Shown piece after piece: positions 19,219 to 28,624 of a DNA stretch of 30,861 nt. Below the pieces are notes generated by a model. It was not told the DNA's origin. It ran no database searches and worked only from the letters and a program-made list of their open reading frames with translations. The first letter of the stretch is position 1; each line of letters starts with the position of its first letter. This DNA is from a virus. The stretch is from the IMG/VR virus record IMGVR_UViG_3300048597_000148, positions 1 to 30,861 of that record; one strand, 5' to 3'. The translations under genes and the position numbers were made by a program.

Positions 19219-21774
19219 TTGCGCGTCGAACTGATCCTTGAGGCCATCGACCGGGCGAGCGGCACCATCAACAAGGTGCGCGATGCTGCGCGCGGACTGG
19301 AGGCGGTCGGGCGTTCGGAGAAATTCGCCAAGGCACAGGAAGCTGCCGCCGATCGCCAGAAGGATGCGCTCATCGGCGTGACTGCCGCCGCTGCGACAGC
19401 CGCCTCGATCGCCGCGCCGATCACCAAAGCCGCCACCGCCTGGAACAGCTATGAGGACGCGCTGACGGATGTCGCGCTGAAATACGATCTGAACAAACAG
19501 AAGGCCACCGAGCTCGGCAACCGGGTCCGGACCATGGCCAAGGACCTCAACCGCGACAGCCTCGAAATCATGCAGGGCGTCGACCAGCTGGCCGCTGGCG
19601 GCCTCGCGGTCGACGCGGCCATGACGATCATTCCGGGCCTGACGAAGGCAAGCGTCGCCACCAAGGCGGCGATGGACGATCTTGGCAAATCGGCCACCGC
19701 CCTCATCAACGAGATGAAGGTCGCGCCGGCGGAGATCGGCAAGGCACTCGACGTCATGGCGAAGGCCGGCAAGGAGGGCCAGTTCGAAGTCAAGGACATG
19801 GCGCGGTATTTTCCGAAGCTCGGGTCGCAATATGCGTCCATGGGGCAAACGGGCGTGCGGGCCGTCGCCGATCTGGCGGCGGCGTTGCAGGTGCTGCGCG
19901 CCGGCATGGGATCGTCTGAAAGCGCGGTGGCCGGGCTCGAGGATCTGCTGAACAAGATCACGCTAGGACCGGCCAAGAAAGCGTTCGAGGCGCTCGGGAT
20001 CGACTCGGTCGCCGCCATGCAGAAGGGCATGGCGAACGGCAAGGTGATGGAGACGATCCACGATCTCATCCAGCAGGCGACAGGCGGCGACCTCTCCAAG
20101 CTCAACACGATCTTCTCCGACAAGCAGGCGTTGGGTGCCGCCCGCGCGCTGATGCAGAAATGGGAGGAATTCCGCCGCATCCGGGCCGAAGCCATTTCGG
20201 CCAACAGCGTGATCGATCTGGATTTCGCGCGACGCCTGGGGCTCGGCGTCGAGCAGGTCAAGGGTTTCAACGTCGCCGTCTCCGAGCTCTGGACGACGCT
20301 CGGCAACGCCATCGCGCCTTCATTCAACGCCAAGATCGAGAAGATGACGCAGCTCATTTGGCAGATCGAGGCATGGGTCAAGCTGAACCCGGAACTGGCG
20401 GCCGGCATCGCCAAGGCCGCGACCGCCGTCGCGCTGCTGCTGGTCGGCATGGCGGCGCTCAAGCTTGTGTGGGCGGTGCTCGGGTCCGGGCTGCTGACGT
20501 TGATTGGCATCATGGGCCGACTCGTCACCGTGGGGCGCCTGCTGCTGATTCCGTTCGCCTTCCTGAAGGGCGTGCTCGGCGGCATCGCTGCGGGGATATC
20601 GGCGGCTGGTGGGGTGAGCGCCATCGCAGGCGCGTTGTTCGCGCGGTTCGGGGCAGTGCTGCGCTTCCTGCTCGCGCCTCTCGCCATGGCTGCACGCGGT
20701 GTGATGATGCTTGGCGCGGCCATGCTCACGACGCCAATCGGCTGGATCCTGATGGGCATCGCGGCGGTCGCAGCCGGGGCCTATTACGTCTACCGCAACT
20801 GGTCGACCATCGGGCCGATGCTGGCCAAGGCGTGGGAGAGCCTGAAGACCGCCGCCAAAGCCGCATGGGATGGCGTGACCGAGGCGTTCAGCGACGCATG
20901 GGAGCGCGTGAAGGCGTGGTTCGGCTCGCTCGAATGGCCTTCGCTTCCGGAATTCCCCGATGTGCTCGGCGGCCTCAGCGCCGCGCTTGAGCCCGCGATC
21001 AAGTGGCTGGGAGGCTGGGGCGAGAGGCTCCATGGTGCATTCACCGCCGCGTTCGGCAAGGTCGGCGAGTTCCTGGGCGGCGCTGCCGAGCGCATCGGCA
21101 AGCTGATCTCGCCCGTCACCGACGCGCTCTCGAAAGCCAGCGACTTCGTGTTCGGCCCATCGGCCACCACGGTGAAGGCGACGGCGGAGCAGGCGACGGC
21201 GGCCAAGCTCGCGATCGACGCCATTCCGCCCGCCGCCCGCGAGGCGGTGGCGCAGGCCAATGCGGTTCTCGCCAACCAGAACTGGCAGAGCCACGGCGTG
21301 CGCCTCATGCAGACGCTGGCGGCGGGCATCCGCGCCGGCGCGGCCGAGGCCGTGGCGGCGGTGCGCGACACCGTCCAGAAGATGCGGGACCACCTCCCTC
21401 ATTCGCCCGCCAAGGTCGGCCCGCTCTCCGATCTCGACCGCGTGCAGTTCGCGCAGACGCTCGCCGGCGCGATCACGCGGGGCGCGCCCCGCGCCATCAT
21501 GGCCGCGCAGGCGCTGGCGGCGGGCCTCGCCGCTACAATCCCCGAGCCGGCTTCCGCAGGTTTCGCCGGCATGGACGGCGCGGGACGGGCCGGCGCCACG
21601 CAGGCCGGCGTCAGCGGCGGCGGTGGCTCCCTGACGCTCAACCCGGTGTTCAACGTCACGGTCAATGGCGGGGCGGGCGGCGAGGATTTCAAGGAGCAGC
21701 TGCGCGCCTACGCCTACGAGCTCGCCGGCATCGTCGAGGCCGAACTGAAGCGGCGCGACCGCGCCACCTATTGA
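19219..21774 (+). CDS. Tail tape measure protein
   Basis: The longest gene of the window. I chose TTG 19219, which follows AAGGAG (19203-19208), over a TTG at 19180 that has no ribosome site; this gives 851 residues. The start RVELILEAIDRASGTINKV and the TP901-type core (about residues 80-260, with GNRVRTMAKDLNRDSLEIMQ, QLAAGGLAVDAAM) are typical. Hydrophobic helices lie at about residues 395-530 (AVALLLVGMAALKLVWAVL and others to GIAAVAAGAYYVY). The C-terminus has PHSPAKVGPLSDLDRV and a glycine-rich, strand-forming end. The protein sets tail length and may form the membrane channel. Confidence 0.93.
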   Translation: MRVELILEAIDRASGTINKVRDAARGLEAVGRSEKFAKAQEAAADRQKDALIGVTAAAATAASIAAPITKAATAWNSYEDALTDVALKYDLNKQKATELGNRVRTMAKDLNRDSLEIMQGVDQLAAGGLAVDAAMTIIPGLTKASVATKAAMDDLGKSATALINEMKVAPAEIGKALDVMAKAGKEGQFEVKDMARYFPKLGSQYASMGQTGVRAVADLAAALQVLRAGMGSSESAVAGLEDLLNKITLGPAKKAFEALGIDSVAAMQKGMANGKVMETIHDLIQQATGGDLSKLNTIFSDKQALGAARALMQKWEEFRRIRAEAISANSVIDLDFARRLGLGVEQVKGFNVAVSELWTTLGNAIAPSFNAKIEKMTQLIWQIEAWVKLNPELAAGIAKAATAVALLLVGMAALKLVWAVLGSGLLTLIGIMGRLVTVGRLLLIPFAFLKGVLGGIAAGISAAGGVSAIAGALFARFGAVLRFLLAPLAMAARGVMMLGAAMLTTPIGWILMGIAAVAAGAYYVYRNWSTIGPMLAKAWESLKTAAKAAWDGVTEAFSDAWERVKAWFGSLEWPSLPEFPDVLGGLSAALEPAIKWLGGWGERLHGAFTAAFGKVGEFLGGAAERIGKLISPVTDALSKASDFVFGPSATTVKATAEQATAAKLAIDAIPPAAREAVAQANAVLANQNWQSHGVRLMQTLAAGIRAGAAEAVAAVRDTVQKMRDHLPHSPAKVGPLSDLDRVQFAQTLAGAITRGAPRAIMAAQALAAGLAATIPEPASAGFAGMDGAGRAGATQAGVSGGGGSLTLNPVFNVTVNGGAGGEDFKEQLRAYAYELAGIVEAELKRRDRATY

Positions 21775-21786
21775 GGAGGAAGGATC

Positions 21787-22278
21787 ATGTCATTCGCCTA
21801 TCTGGGCGACATCATCCTCGGCGAAGCCACGATGGGTGTCGCCGCCAGCTGGACCGGGCCGACGGCTTTGGGCAATGCCAGAAAGGCTGCGCTGGCCGAA
21901 CACAAGGTCTCGCGCGGCAAGCCGATCCTCCAGGACCATGGCGACGAGCTCGATACGCGCAGTCTCGACTTTTTCTTTGACGAGACATTCTGTTCCCCCG
22001 CCGCCGAGCTTGCCAAACTCGATGCCGCCTATGCGGCACGCCAGGCGCTGCCCTATGTCGGCGGCGACGGCGCCTTCGACGGGCGGCGCTGGCTCATCGA
22101 GGGGCTGGACGCCAAGGTTCTCCGGACCACGCCGGACGGGCGTGTGGTCAGGATGCAGGTCGGGCTGTCCCTCAAGGAGGCCAGCGGGTCGCCGCTGACC
22201 TTCATGGGCCGCGTCGCGCTCGCCGCCGCCTCGGCGTTGTCGTCGATCGCATCCGGCAATGTCGGGGTGATGCGATGA
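21787..22278 (+). CDS. P2 gpU-like tail protein
   Basis: A 163-residue protein; ATG 21787 follows GAGGAAGGATC. The gpU family pattern is visible: FAYLGDIILGEATM at the start, HKVSRGKPILQDHGDELD with the conserved glycine and aspartate, LDFFFDETFC, then a central helix and a strand pair (VRMQVGLSLKEAS). gpU belongs to the tail tip/terminator group placed after the tape measure in P2. The stop overlaps the gpX start. Confidence 0.9.
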   Translation: MSFAYLGDIILGEATMGVAASWTGPTALGNARKAALAEHKVSRGKPILQDHGDELDTRSLDFFFDETFCSPAAELAKLDAAYAARQALPYVGGDGAFDGRRWLIEGLDAKVLRTTPDGRVVRMQVGLSLKEASGSPLTFMGRVALAAASALSSIASGNVGVMR

Positions 22279-22514
22279 GCGGCCACCTCGAACATGTGAC
22301 CGGGCCGAACGAGCGCTGGGACCATCTGGCCTATCGCTACTATGGCGACGCCAACCGCACCGGCCCGATCATCCGCGCCAACCGCACGCTCTATCCGGAC
22401 ACAGCGCCCATCCCGACCATCCTGACGGTGGGCGTGACCCTCAGGATCCCGATCATCGACCCCGAGCCGATTGCGGAGGCGATGTTGCCGCCCTGGAAGC
22501 GAGGCGTGGCATGA
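22275..22514 (+). CDS. P2 gpX-like tail protein (LysM-like fold)
   Basis: A 79-residue protein with ATG 22275 in an ATGA overlap. The short domain GERWD-like start (GPNERWDHLAYRYYGD), the NRTLYPDTAPIPTILTVG segment and the strand TLRIPI match gpX, which has a LysM-like arrangement. Such proteins sit at the tail hub between U and D genes. The end overlaps a further small gene. Confidence 0.88.
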   Translation: MSGHLEHVTGPNERWDHLAYRYYGDANRTGPIIRANRTLYPDTAPIPTILTVGVTLRIPIIDPEPIAEAMLPPWKRGVA

Positions 22515-22720
22515 GCGCGCGGGCGACCATCACCGAAACACGTGGCGGGGGTATGGTTTCGATCATCATCACCGCAGAGCACCGCCACGTCGCTGAACAG
22601 GCGCGCGACGCCTATCTCGCGAGCTGGCACCCGATGGGATACGGCACCTCGCTCAACGAGGCGTATTTCCATGACGGGCTGTGGCGCATCTCAGGCTCAC
22701 GCATGTCGAGCTGCGACTGA
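22511..22720 (+). CDS. Small protein inserted between gpX and gpD
   Basis: A 69-residue protein with ATGA overlaps at both ends (22511 and 22720), so it is embedded in the translational chain X-?-D. The sequence VSIIITAEHRHVAEQARDAY, followed by LASWHPMGYGTSLNEAYFHD, has a strand, a helix and a tyrosine-rich end. P2 has no gene here. It is likely a real protein because both neighbours use its ends, but I recognise no family. Confidence 0.6.
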   Translation: MSARATITETRGGGMVSIIITAEHRHVAEQARDAYLASWHPMGYGTSLNEAYFHDGLWRISGSRMSSCD

Positions 22721-23808
22721 TGCTGGAGCGCCCCAACTTCACCCTGTTCTACAAGGGCGTGAACATTACGCTCGATGTCTGGAATAACCTCATCTCCTGC
22801 ACCTATACCGACAAGGTGCATGGCGAGGCCGACGAGATCGAGGTCACCCTGCAGGACCGCGACGGCGTCTGGCGCGGGCCATGGTGCCCGGAGCATGGCG
22901 ACCGCGTGCAGTTGTGGATCGGCTACGAGCCGGCTCCGCTGGTCTATTGCGGCGCGTTCGAGATCGACGAACCGGCAGCGAGCCTCGGTCGCGGCGGCGA
23001 CACCCTGACGTTCCGGGGCGTCTCGGCACCGGTGACCAAGGCGCTGCGCACCCGCAAGACGCAAGGCTTCGAGAACCAGACGCTCGGCCAGATCGCGCAG
23101 AAGGTGGCCGGCGAACACGGCCTGAGCGTCGCGGGCAAGCCGCCCGACATCAGGTTCGACCGGATCACCCAGCGACGGAAGCGACCGCTGGAGTTCCTGG
23201 CCGATCTGGCCGATTCTTACGGCGCGTATTTCACGGTGCGCGACAACAGCCTGTATTTCGCGGAGCGCAAGGAATTGCACGAGCGCGCGCCGGTCTGGCT
23301 CTTCCGCGCCGACAGCGACGACTACATCAAGGCAGATCTCAAGCGCGCCGCGCACAAGACCTACTCCAAGGCGCGCGCCACCTATTTTGACGGCAACAGG
23401 AAGAAGACCATCGATGTCGAGGTCGAGGACAAGGCGGTCAGAAACGGTGACACGCTCAGGCTGGATGACCGCGTCGAGAATGACGGCCAGGCGCGCGCCA
23501 TGACGAAGTCGCGGCTCGAGAAAGCGAACATGGCGCGGCAGACCGGCGACCTCGAAATGGTCGGCAACCCGCTGATCCTCGCAGGCCAGGTGGTGGCGCT
23601 GGATGCAGGGTTCGGGACATGGGCGGGGCGCTATCTGGTCAAGCAGTCACGCCACCAGATGTCGCGCGCCAGCTACACGACCAATTGCGAGATCGCCACC
23701 GTCGAGGCGGAGAGCCCGCAACAGCAAAGCGGCTCGAATGGCGCAAGCGGGCTTTCTGGCAAGTCGGTCGGCACGAGGGGTTTCGCAAGCCCGCCTCAGA
23801 GGGCATGA
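22720..23808 (+). CDS. P2 gpD-like tail hub protein
   Basis: A 362-residue protein whose ATG overlaps the preceding stop. The gpD/late control family pattern is clear: NFTLFYKGVNITLDVWNNLI, DRVQLWIGYE, YCGAFEIDEPA, FENQTLGQIAQKVAGEHGL, a central RPLEFLADLADSYGAYF and the WAGRYLVKQSRHQMSRASYT end. It forms the hub trimer at the tail tip that joins tube and spike. The last 30 residues are serine- and glycine-rich. Confidence 0.9.
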   Translation: MLERPNFTLFYKGVNITLDVWNNLISCTYTDKVHGEADEIEVTLQDRDGVWRGPWCPEHGDRVQLWIGYEPAPLVYCGAFEIDEPAASLGRGGDTLTFRGVSAPVTKALRTRKTQGFENQTLGQIAQKVAGEHGLSVAGKPPDIRFDRITQRRKRPLEFLADLADSYGAYFTVRDNSLYFAERKELHERAPVWLFRADSDDYIKADLKRAAHKTYSKARATYFDGNRKKTIDVEVEDKAVRNGDTLRLDDRVENDGQARAMTKSRLEKANMARQTGDLEMVGNPLILAGQVVALDAGFGTWAGRYLVKQSRHQMSRASYTTNCEIATVEAESPQQQSGSNGASGLSGKSVGTRGFASPPQRA

Positions 23809-23809
23809 G

Positions 23810-24301
23810 ATGACGTCAAATTCTCCGGTGAAGCGCGGCATCGTCAGGGAGGTCGATGCCGACGGCAACCGCTACCGTGTCGAGTTCAAGGACGAGGACG
23901 GCATGACGTCCTTCTGGCTCGACGGGCCGAGCGCCGGAACCAGCGGAAAGCGCGAGCGCTCCGCCGCCTTCAAGGCCGGAAGCCAGGTCTGGTGCATGGT
24001 CGATTGGAATGGCGAGGATGGCTGCGTCGTGCAAGGCGCGTATTCGAAGGACGACCGGCCGCCAAACACCGTCTCCGAAAACGACCATGTCGCCTATGAG
24101 GATGGCGCGATAGCCGAGCACGACCCGGTGACGCGCACGAACCGCCTGCAGTTGATCGGCGACGAGGCAAAGCGCTATATCGAGGTGAAGGGTTCGTCCG
24201 GCCTGCCGACGCGGTTTCTCATCACGCCCGGCGGGATCATCGTGAACAAGCCGATCATCACGGCGGCGATCGACGACATCCCCATTCGCGGCAAAAGGTG
24301 A
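23810..24301 (+). CDS. Baseplate spike protein V
   Basis: A 163-residue protein; ATG 23810 follows GAGGGCATGAG. It has an OB-like N-terminal part (KRGIVREVDADGNRYRVEF, then AGSQVWCMVDWNGEDGCVVQ) and a repetitive strand-rich end (IEVKGSSGLPTRFLITPGG), the layout of gpV/gp45 baseplate spike proteins. The C-terminal HxH iron-binding motif of P2 V is not present, so the tip differs or is supplied by another protein. Confidence 0.88.
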   Translation: MTSNSPVKRGIVREVDADGNRYRVEFKDEDGMTSFWLDGPSAGTSGKRERSAAFKAGSQVWCMVDWNGEDGCVVQGAYSKDDRPPNTVSENDHVAYEDGAIAEHDPVTRTNRLQLIGDEAKRYIEVKGSSGLPTRFLITPGGIIVNKPIITAAIDDIPIRGKR

Positions 24302-24359
24302 GCGGGAGAGGTGAGCGCGTCACGTCACGTGTCGCGCGCGCATGGGCCAGTCATGATCC

Positions 24360-24782
24360 ATGCTGGACCGCCGCGACATCCCTCATCTGCATTGGCAGCC
24401 GATGCTCGGGCGCAATGTCGTCGCGCCGGCCTCCACGCTGGGCCAGATCGTCCACGGGCTTGCGGATGTCGAGCAGGCGATCAACACCATCGTGCTCACC
24501 GAGAAGGGTTCGGTGCCGACACAGCCCGAGAAATGCACAAGGCTGATGCCCTATATCGACCGGCGCCCGGAATACGCCATCCCCAACATCACGCGCGAGA
24601 TCTGGGACGCGATCACCGCATGGGAGCCGCGCGTCATCGTCGAGCGTGTGGCCATCACCCGCGAGGATCTGTGCCATTTCAGGTTCCCGGTGTTCTGGCG
24701 GCTGCGCGCAGATGTGACGCGCTCGGTCAGGCAGACCGTGGTGACGCTGCCGGGCGAGCGCATCCAGGCGATCACGCAATGA
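24360..24782 (+). CDS. Baseplate protein W (gp25-like)
   Basis: A 140-residue protein. The frame is closed by TGA at 24354, so ATG 24360 is the first possible start; no good ribosome site precedes it. The gp25/gpW pattern is present: HPxLxW-like opening (IPHLHWQPMLGRNVV), a central helix VEQAINTIVLTEKGSVPTQP and the EPRVIVERVAITRED strand region. It is a wedge component of the baseplate. The 58-bp gap upstream is GC-rich and without features. Confidence 0.87.
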   Translation: MLDRRDIPHLHWQPMLGRNVVAPASTLGQIVHGLADVEQAINTIVLTEKGSVPTQPEKCTRLMPYIDRRPEYAIPNITREIWDAITAWEPRVIVERVAITREDLCHFRFPVFWRLRADVTRSVRQTVVTLPGERIQAITQ

Positions 24783-24794
24783 GCGCGGACGGCC

Positions 24795-25928
24795 ATGCGC
24801 AGCGATGACCCCGGCCCCTATTCGCTCGCCACGTTGCGCGCCCAGCCGCGCCCGGCGCTGTTCACGGCCGACGCCGGCGAATTGAAGCGCCGCTATGTGG
24901 CGTGGTTCGAAACAGCGACCGGGCGCACACTCTACCCGATGCAGGTCGAGATGCTGCTCATCGAGACGCTGGCCTATGCGGTCGGCATCCTCGGCGAGGA
25001 GGCCCAGAAGGTGGCCGAGCAGCATCTGGTGAGCCTCGCCGATGCGCCCGGGCTGGAGCTGCTGGGGCCGAACAGATCGACGCCCCGCCTGCCTGCGGCG
25101 CGCGCCCGCACCACCCTGCGCTTCATCATAGCGACGCGGCGCACTGAAAGCGTCCTCATCCCCGCCGGAACCCGCGTCAGCGCGGGGGGCGCCGTGGTCT
25201 TCGCGACGCTCTCGCCAGCAGCGATCATCATCGGTGCGACATCGTCCGACGTGGTGGCTGAAGCGCAGATCGAGGGTGTTTCGGGCAACGGCCTGCTGGC
25301 CGGGCAGGTCACGGCCATGCTCGACCCGGTGCCCGGCGTATCGGTGTCGAACATCACCGACAGCAGCGGCGGCGCGGACATCGAGGATGCCGAGCTTTAC
25401 CGGCTGCGCCTCGCCAATGCGTTCGAGCGCATCAGCACCGGCGGCTCATGGGCATGGTATCGCGAGACGACGATGGGCGTCTCGCCTGCGATCATCGACG
25501 CCGCCGTGGTGCGGCCGACGCCCTGTGTCATCCAGATTTTTCCGTTGACCCTGACGGGCGCAGCCGGCGTCGATCTCCGCAACCAGGTCAGTGCGACATT
25601 CGACACAGCCGCAGCACTCGACATCCGGTTCGGTGACGACGTGTTCGTGCTGCCGCCCGTCGCGGTGCTGGGCGCCGGCACTCTCAATGTCCGTGTGCGC
25701 AACGCCGCCGGGACGATCGCGCAGGATGCCATGACCGCCGCCGGCGGGGTGCTGGCTGGCTGGCGTCAGAGGCTGGGGGCCACCGTCGCGCCATCTGACG
25801 TCGAGGCGGCGGTTCGCGCGCTGCCTGGCGTCGTCGATGCGGAGCTTGCCGGTCTCGCCTTCCAGCAACTCGATCGCGACGAATTCCTGGTGGCCACGCT
25901 GACGGTGAACATCACGGTGCTGCCATGA
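24795..25928 (+). CDS. Baseplate J-like protein
   Basis: A 377-residue protein. The J family landmarks are MQVEMLLIETLAYAVGILGE, LGPNRSTPRLPAARARTTL with the following strands, ESVLIPAGTRVSAGG, SGGADIEDAELYRLRLANA and the closing VDAELAGLAFQQLDRDEF. It forms the main wedge arm of the baseplate with gpI and gpW. Gene order W-J-I is that of P2. The stop overlaps the gpI start. Confidence 0.93.
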   Translation: MRSDDPGPYSLATLRAQPRPALFTADAGELKRRYVAWFETATGRTLYPMQVEMLLIETLAYAVGILGEEAQKVAEQHLVSLADAPGLELLGPNRSTPRLPAARARTTLRFIIATRRTESVLIPAGTRVSAGGAVVFATLSPAAIIIGATSSDVVAEAQIEGVSGNGLLAGQVTAMLDPVPGVSVSNITDSSGGADIEDAELYRLRLANAFERISTGGSWAWYRETTMGVSPAIIDAAVVRPTPCVIQIFPLTLTGAAGVDLRNQVSATFDTAAALDIRFGDDVFVLPPVAVLGAGTLNVRVRNAAGTIAQDAMTAAGGVLAGWRQRLGATVAPSDVEAAVRALPGVVDAELAGLAFQQLDRDEFLVATLTVNITVLP

Positions 25929-26599
25929 GTGCAGGGCCGGCCATGATGGGCCATGAGGCGGCCCGGCTGGTGCCGCCCGCCATAGCGGACGAGCGCGGCA
26001 AGGCATTCGGCTCCGTCATGGCGCAGGCGCTCGACGAGCCGGACTTCGCCCGGTTCCTGTTCGAGCGCATCGACGATGTGGATGCTGCCTTTCTGCCTCA
26101 TCTCGTGCGAGAGTTTTCGATCGAGGAGTTCGTCGAGCCGGGCATGGGCGAAGCGATGATCCGCCGCCTGCTCAAAGGCAGCTACGAGTTGCACGCCCGC
26201 AAGGGCTTCATCGACGGCGTTCGTCAGGGGTTGGCCATGCTGGGCGTTCCCGTCATCGGCTGGCGCCAATGGTTTCAGGATAATCCGAAGGCCGCGCCGG
26301 GCACTCATATCGCGATTGTGCGCGTCGATGACGAGGTGTTCGCCGCCGAAGGGCAGGCCATCACCTCTCGGTTACATCGAGCCGTTGAGCGCATGGTCGC
26401 CGGCATGAAGCGCCACAGCCAGTATCTGGCGATCCGCTATGTCACCGGCGCGACCATGCCGGTCCATGTCGGCGCGATCATCCGCACCCGGCTGGTCATC
26501 CGCCCGAACCTCGAACGCATCACGCAGATCGTCGGCGTGCCGCGCGTCTTCATCGGCGCGGCGGTGCGCACCCGCCTGCGGATCATCCCCCAACTTTGA
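25925..26599 (+). CDS. P2 gpI-like tail protein
   Basis: A 224-residue protein with ATGA overlap to J. The gpI features are LPHLVREFSIEEFVEPGM-like (here VDAAFLPHLVREFSIEEFV), MIRRLLKGSYELHARKGF, and GTHIAIVRVDDEVFAA. The C-terminal quarter is a strand-rich repeat of VHVGAIIRTRLVIRPN and VFIGAAVRTRLRIIPQ, which look like a duplicated short unit. gpI completes the baseplate wedge. Confidence 0.86.
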   Translation: MSAGPAMMGHEAARLVPPAIADERGKAFGSVMAQALDEPDFARFLFERIDDVDAAFLPHLVREFSIEEFVEPGMGEAMIRRLLKGSYELHARKGFIDGVRQGLAMLGVPVIGWRQWFQDNPKAAPGTHIAIVRVDDEVFAAEGQAITSRLHRAVERMVAGMKRHSQYLAIRYVTGATMPVHVGAIIRTRLVIRPNLERITQIVGVPRVFIGAAVRTRLRIIPQL

Positions 26600-26625
26600 T
26601 GCAGGTCTGACATGACAGGTGTGAC

Positions 26626-28623
26626 ATGAGCGAATTTCTCGGCGTCGTGACCGCGATCGGTCAGCAGAAGATGGCCGCGTCCATCGGCGGCGCGGTGATG
26701 ACCCCCAGCCTGATCCGGGTCGGTGACGGCAATGGCGCTGCGATCGTGCCGGTCGAAGGCATGATCGACCTCGTGCGGCGCGTCGGCGTCGCCTATCCGA
26801 TCATCTCGGCCGGCCGCGACCCCGGCAACGCCAATGCCTGGCGCTTCGAGACGTTGATCCCCGAGGCGGATGGCCCGTTCGAAATCCGCGAGATCGGCCT
26901 GTTTGACGCCGCGGGCGACATGATCGCCGTGGCGCGGCATCCTCTGGTCGAGAAACGCTCGGCGGCGCAGGGCGCGCTGATGTCGCTGATCACCCAGATC
27001 ATCATCCCGGTGAGCGAGACGGCTCAGATCGCACTCAATCTTCTCCCCGATGCCGGGGTTTCGATATTTCAGCAATTGCGCGTTGGCTTCATGGCGGTCG
27101 AGAGCGCCACGGTCGCGAACCCGCCCGCCAACCCGCCGCTCGGCGCATCCTATGTCGTTCCCGCCGCTCCGACCGGTGCATGGGCGGGCATGACGGGCAG
27201 GATAGTGCAGTGGAACGGCAATGTGTGGGTCAATGTGCTCCCACCCACCGGGCACCTCGTGGTGGTGCAGGACCGGGCGCTCGATGACGCCACCCGCTGG
27301 CTGCGGCGCGAGGCGGGCGGCTGGGTGAGCGCGCGCGCCAGCGAGACGGCTCTCGGCGTTGTCAAGCTGGCGACGAAGGCGCAGGCGCAGGCACGGGCGG
27401 ATGACACCAGCGCCGTCACGCCGCGCGGTCTGACGGGCATCGTCGGGGCCGGCGTCGATTTTCGGACGGTGATCAACGCATCGACGAGTGCGCCGCCCGC
27501 CGCGCCGGCGCTGTTCGACAGCTATCTGATCGCCGCCGCTCCCGCTCCCTCCGGCGTCTGGGCCGGCCATGCCGGCAAGCTCGCGACTTGGGACGGAGCG
27601 GAGTGGATCATCGAGCAGATGCGCCTCGGCGCGCGGATCATCGACCGCTCGACGGCAGTCACCTCGGCCAACCGCGAGCTGCGCCAGATGACCGCGTTGG
27701 CCTGGTCGCCCGTGCAGGCGACGAACACGGATTTCGGCCATGCCCGCCGCGCGACGCCCGCAGAGGTCAGGGCCGGCGCGCAGGTCAACGCCTATGTCGT
27801 GCCGGAGGATCTGGTCGGGATAGGCGATCAGCCCATTGGGTCGCTGCCCTTCCCGGAAATCTACACCGCCGATGCGCGGGCCGCGATCAGCGTCGGGGCG
27901 TCGGCCGGCAATGGCGGCGAGATCACCGTCACGGGCGGCGAGATCGTCACGCTCGGCCAGGATATGGGCGACGGAATGGGGCGTCAGCGACGCGTCATCC
28001 TGCCGGCTGCGGCGTTTGCAGGCTTGGCCGCCAACAGCACGTATTTCGTGAGGCTGCGGCTCAACGGCGGCGCGCCGGAGGTCTACATCCAGCGCGGGAC
28101 GCTCGACGAGGCCGAGCCCGTCGGCCTCGTCGGCACGCCGGGCGCAGCCACGCTGGGGGGGTTCTGCAGCACCCGGCTGGATGTGCGCCTCGCGAAAGTG
28201 ACGACCGGCGCCAATGGCACGGCCCCCGTGATCAGGCGGTATGCGGTCCGGAGCCGGCACGTGTTCTTCGGCCCAAAAGCGACCGGCAATGTGGGTTGGG
28301 CGGTGTCCTGGAGCAGCGGCATCGACAGTGTAGCCGTCGCCTGGAACGGCGATGGCTCCGTCTCCGTGAATTGGAATTTCATCATGGACTGGGACCGGAA
28401 GCCGGTCATCTGGGTACCGATGGCCTCGGTGTGGGTCTCGAACGCGACTGCGGTGCAGTATCTCGGATCGACGGCGAACCGTGCGTTGATGGGGCCGATC
28501 AGCTCGGAGCAGACATCCATCACAGGCATGGTGTCCGATTACGCTGAAAGCCAGCTGGTCGTGGCCGGCAATTTCTCATGGTATAACTGGGGCGCCGACG
28601 CCTCGCTGCTGCTGGAGGCGTGA
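26626..28623 (+). CDS. Tail fibre protein (DUF3751 collar type with repeated shaft modules)
   Basis: A 665-residue protein. The N-terminal 150 residues match phage tail-collar fibre proteins (IRVGDGNGAAIVPVEGM, FEIREIGLFDAAGDMIAV), which attach to the baseplate. Two similar shaft modules follow: one around PPLGASYVVPAAPTGAWAGM and one around FDSYLIAAAPAPSGVWAGHA, DUF2793-like, each ending in a collar-type repeat (ETALGVVKLATKAQAQARAD; FGHARRATPAEVRAGAQV). The C-terminal 250 residues are unfamiliar strand-rich sequence and probably hold receptor binding. Confidence 0.87.
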   Translation: MSEFLGVVTAIGQQKMAASIGGAVMTPSLIRVGDGNGAAIVPVEGMIDLVRRVGVAYPIISAGRDPGNANAWRFETLIPEADGPFEIREIGLFDAAGDMIAVARHPLVEKRSAAQGALMSLITQIIIPVSETAQIALNLLPDAGVSIFQQLRVGFMAVESATVANPPANPPLGASYVVPAAPTGAWAGMTGRIVQWNGNVWVNVLPPTGHLVVVQDRALDDATRWLRREAGGWVSARASETALGVVKLATKAQAQARADDTSAVTPRGLTGIVGAGVDFRTVINASTSAPPAAPALFDSYLIAAAPAPSGVWAGHAGKLATWDGAEWIIEQMRLGARIIDRSTAVTSANRELRQMTALAWSPVQATNTDFGHARRATPAEVRAGAQVNAYVVPEDLVGIGDQPIGSLPFPEIYTADARAAISVGASAGNGGEITVTGGEIVTLGQDMGDGMGRQRRVILPAAAFAGLAANSTYFVRLRLNGGAPEVYIQRGTLDEAEPVGLVGTPGAATLGGFCSTRLDVRLAKVTTGANGTAPVIRRYAVRSRHVFFGPKATGNVGWAVSWSSGIDSVAVAWNGDGSVSVNWNFIMDWDRKPVIWVPMASVWVSNATAVQYLGSTANRALMGPISSEQTSITGMVSDYAESQLVVAGNFSWYNWGADASLLLEA

Positions 28624-28624
28624 C

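Noticed and set aside
26437-28260. Long open frame on the minus strand (607 codons) opposite the tail fibre gene
   Set aside because: It is the antisense shadow of a GC-rich gene; it lacks a ribosome site and a protein-like composition, and the plus strand clearly encodes the fibre.
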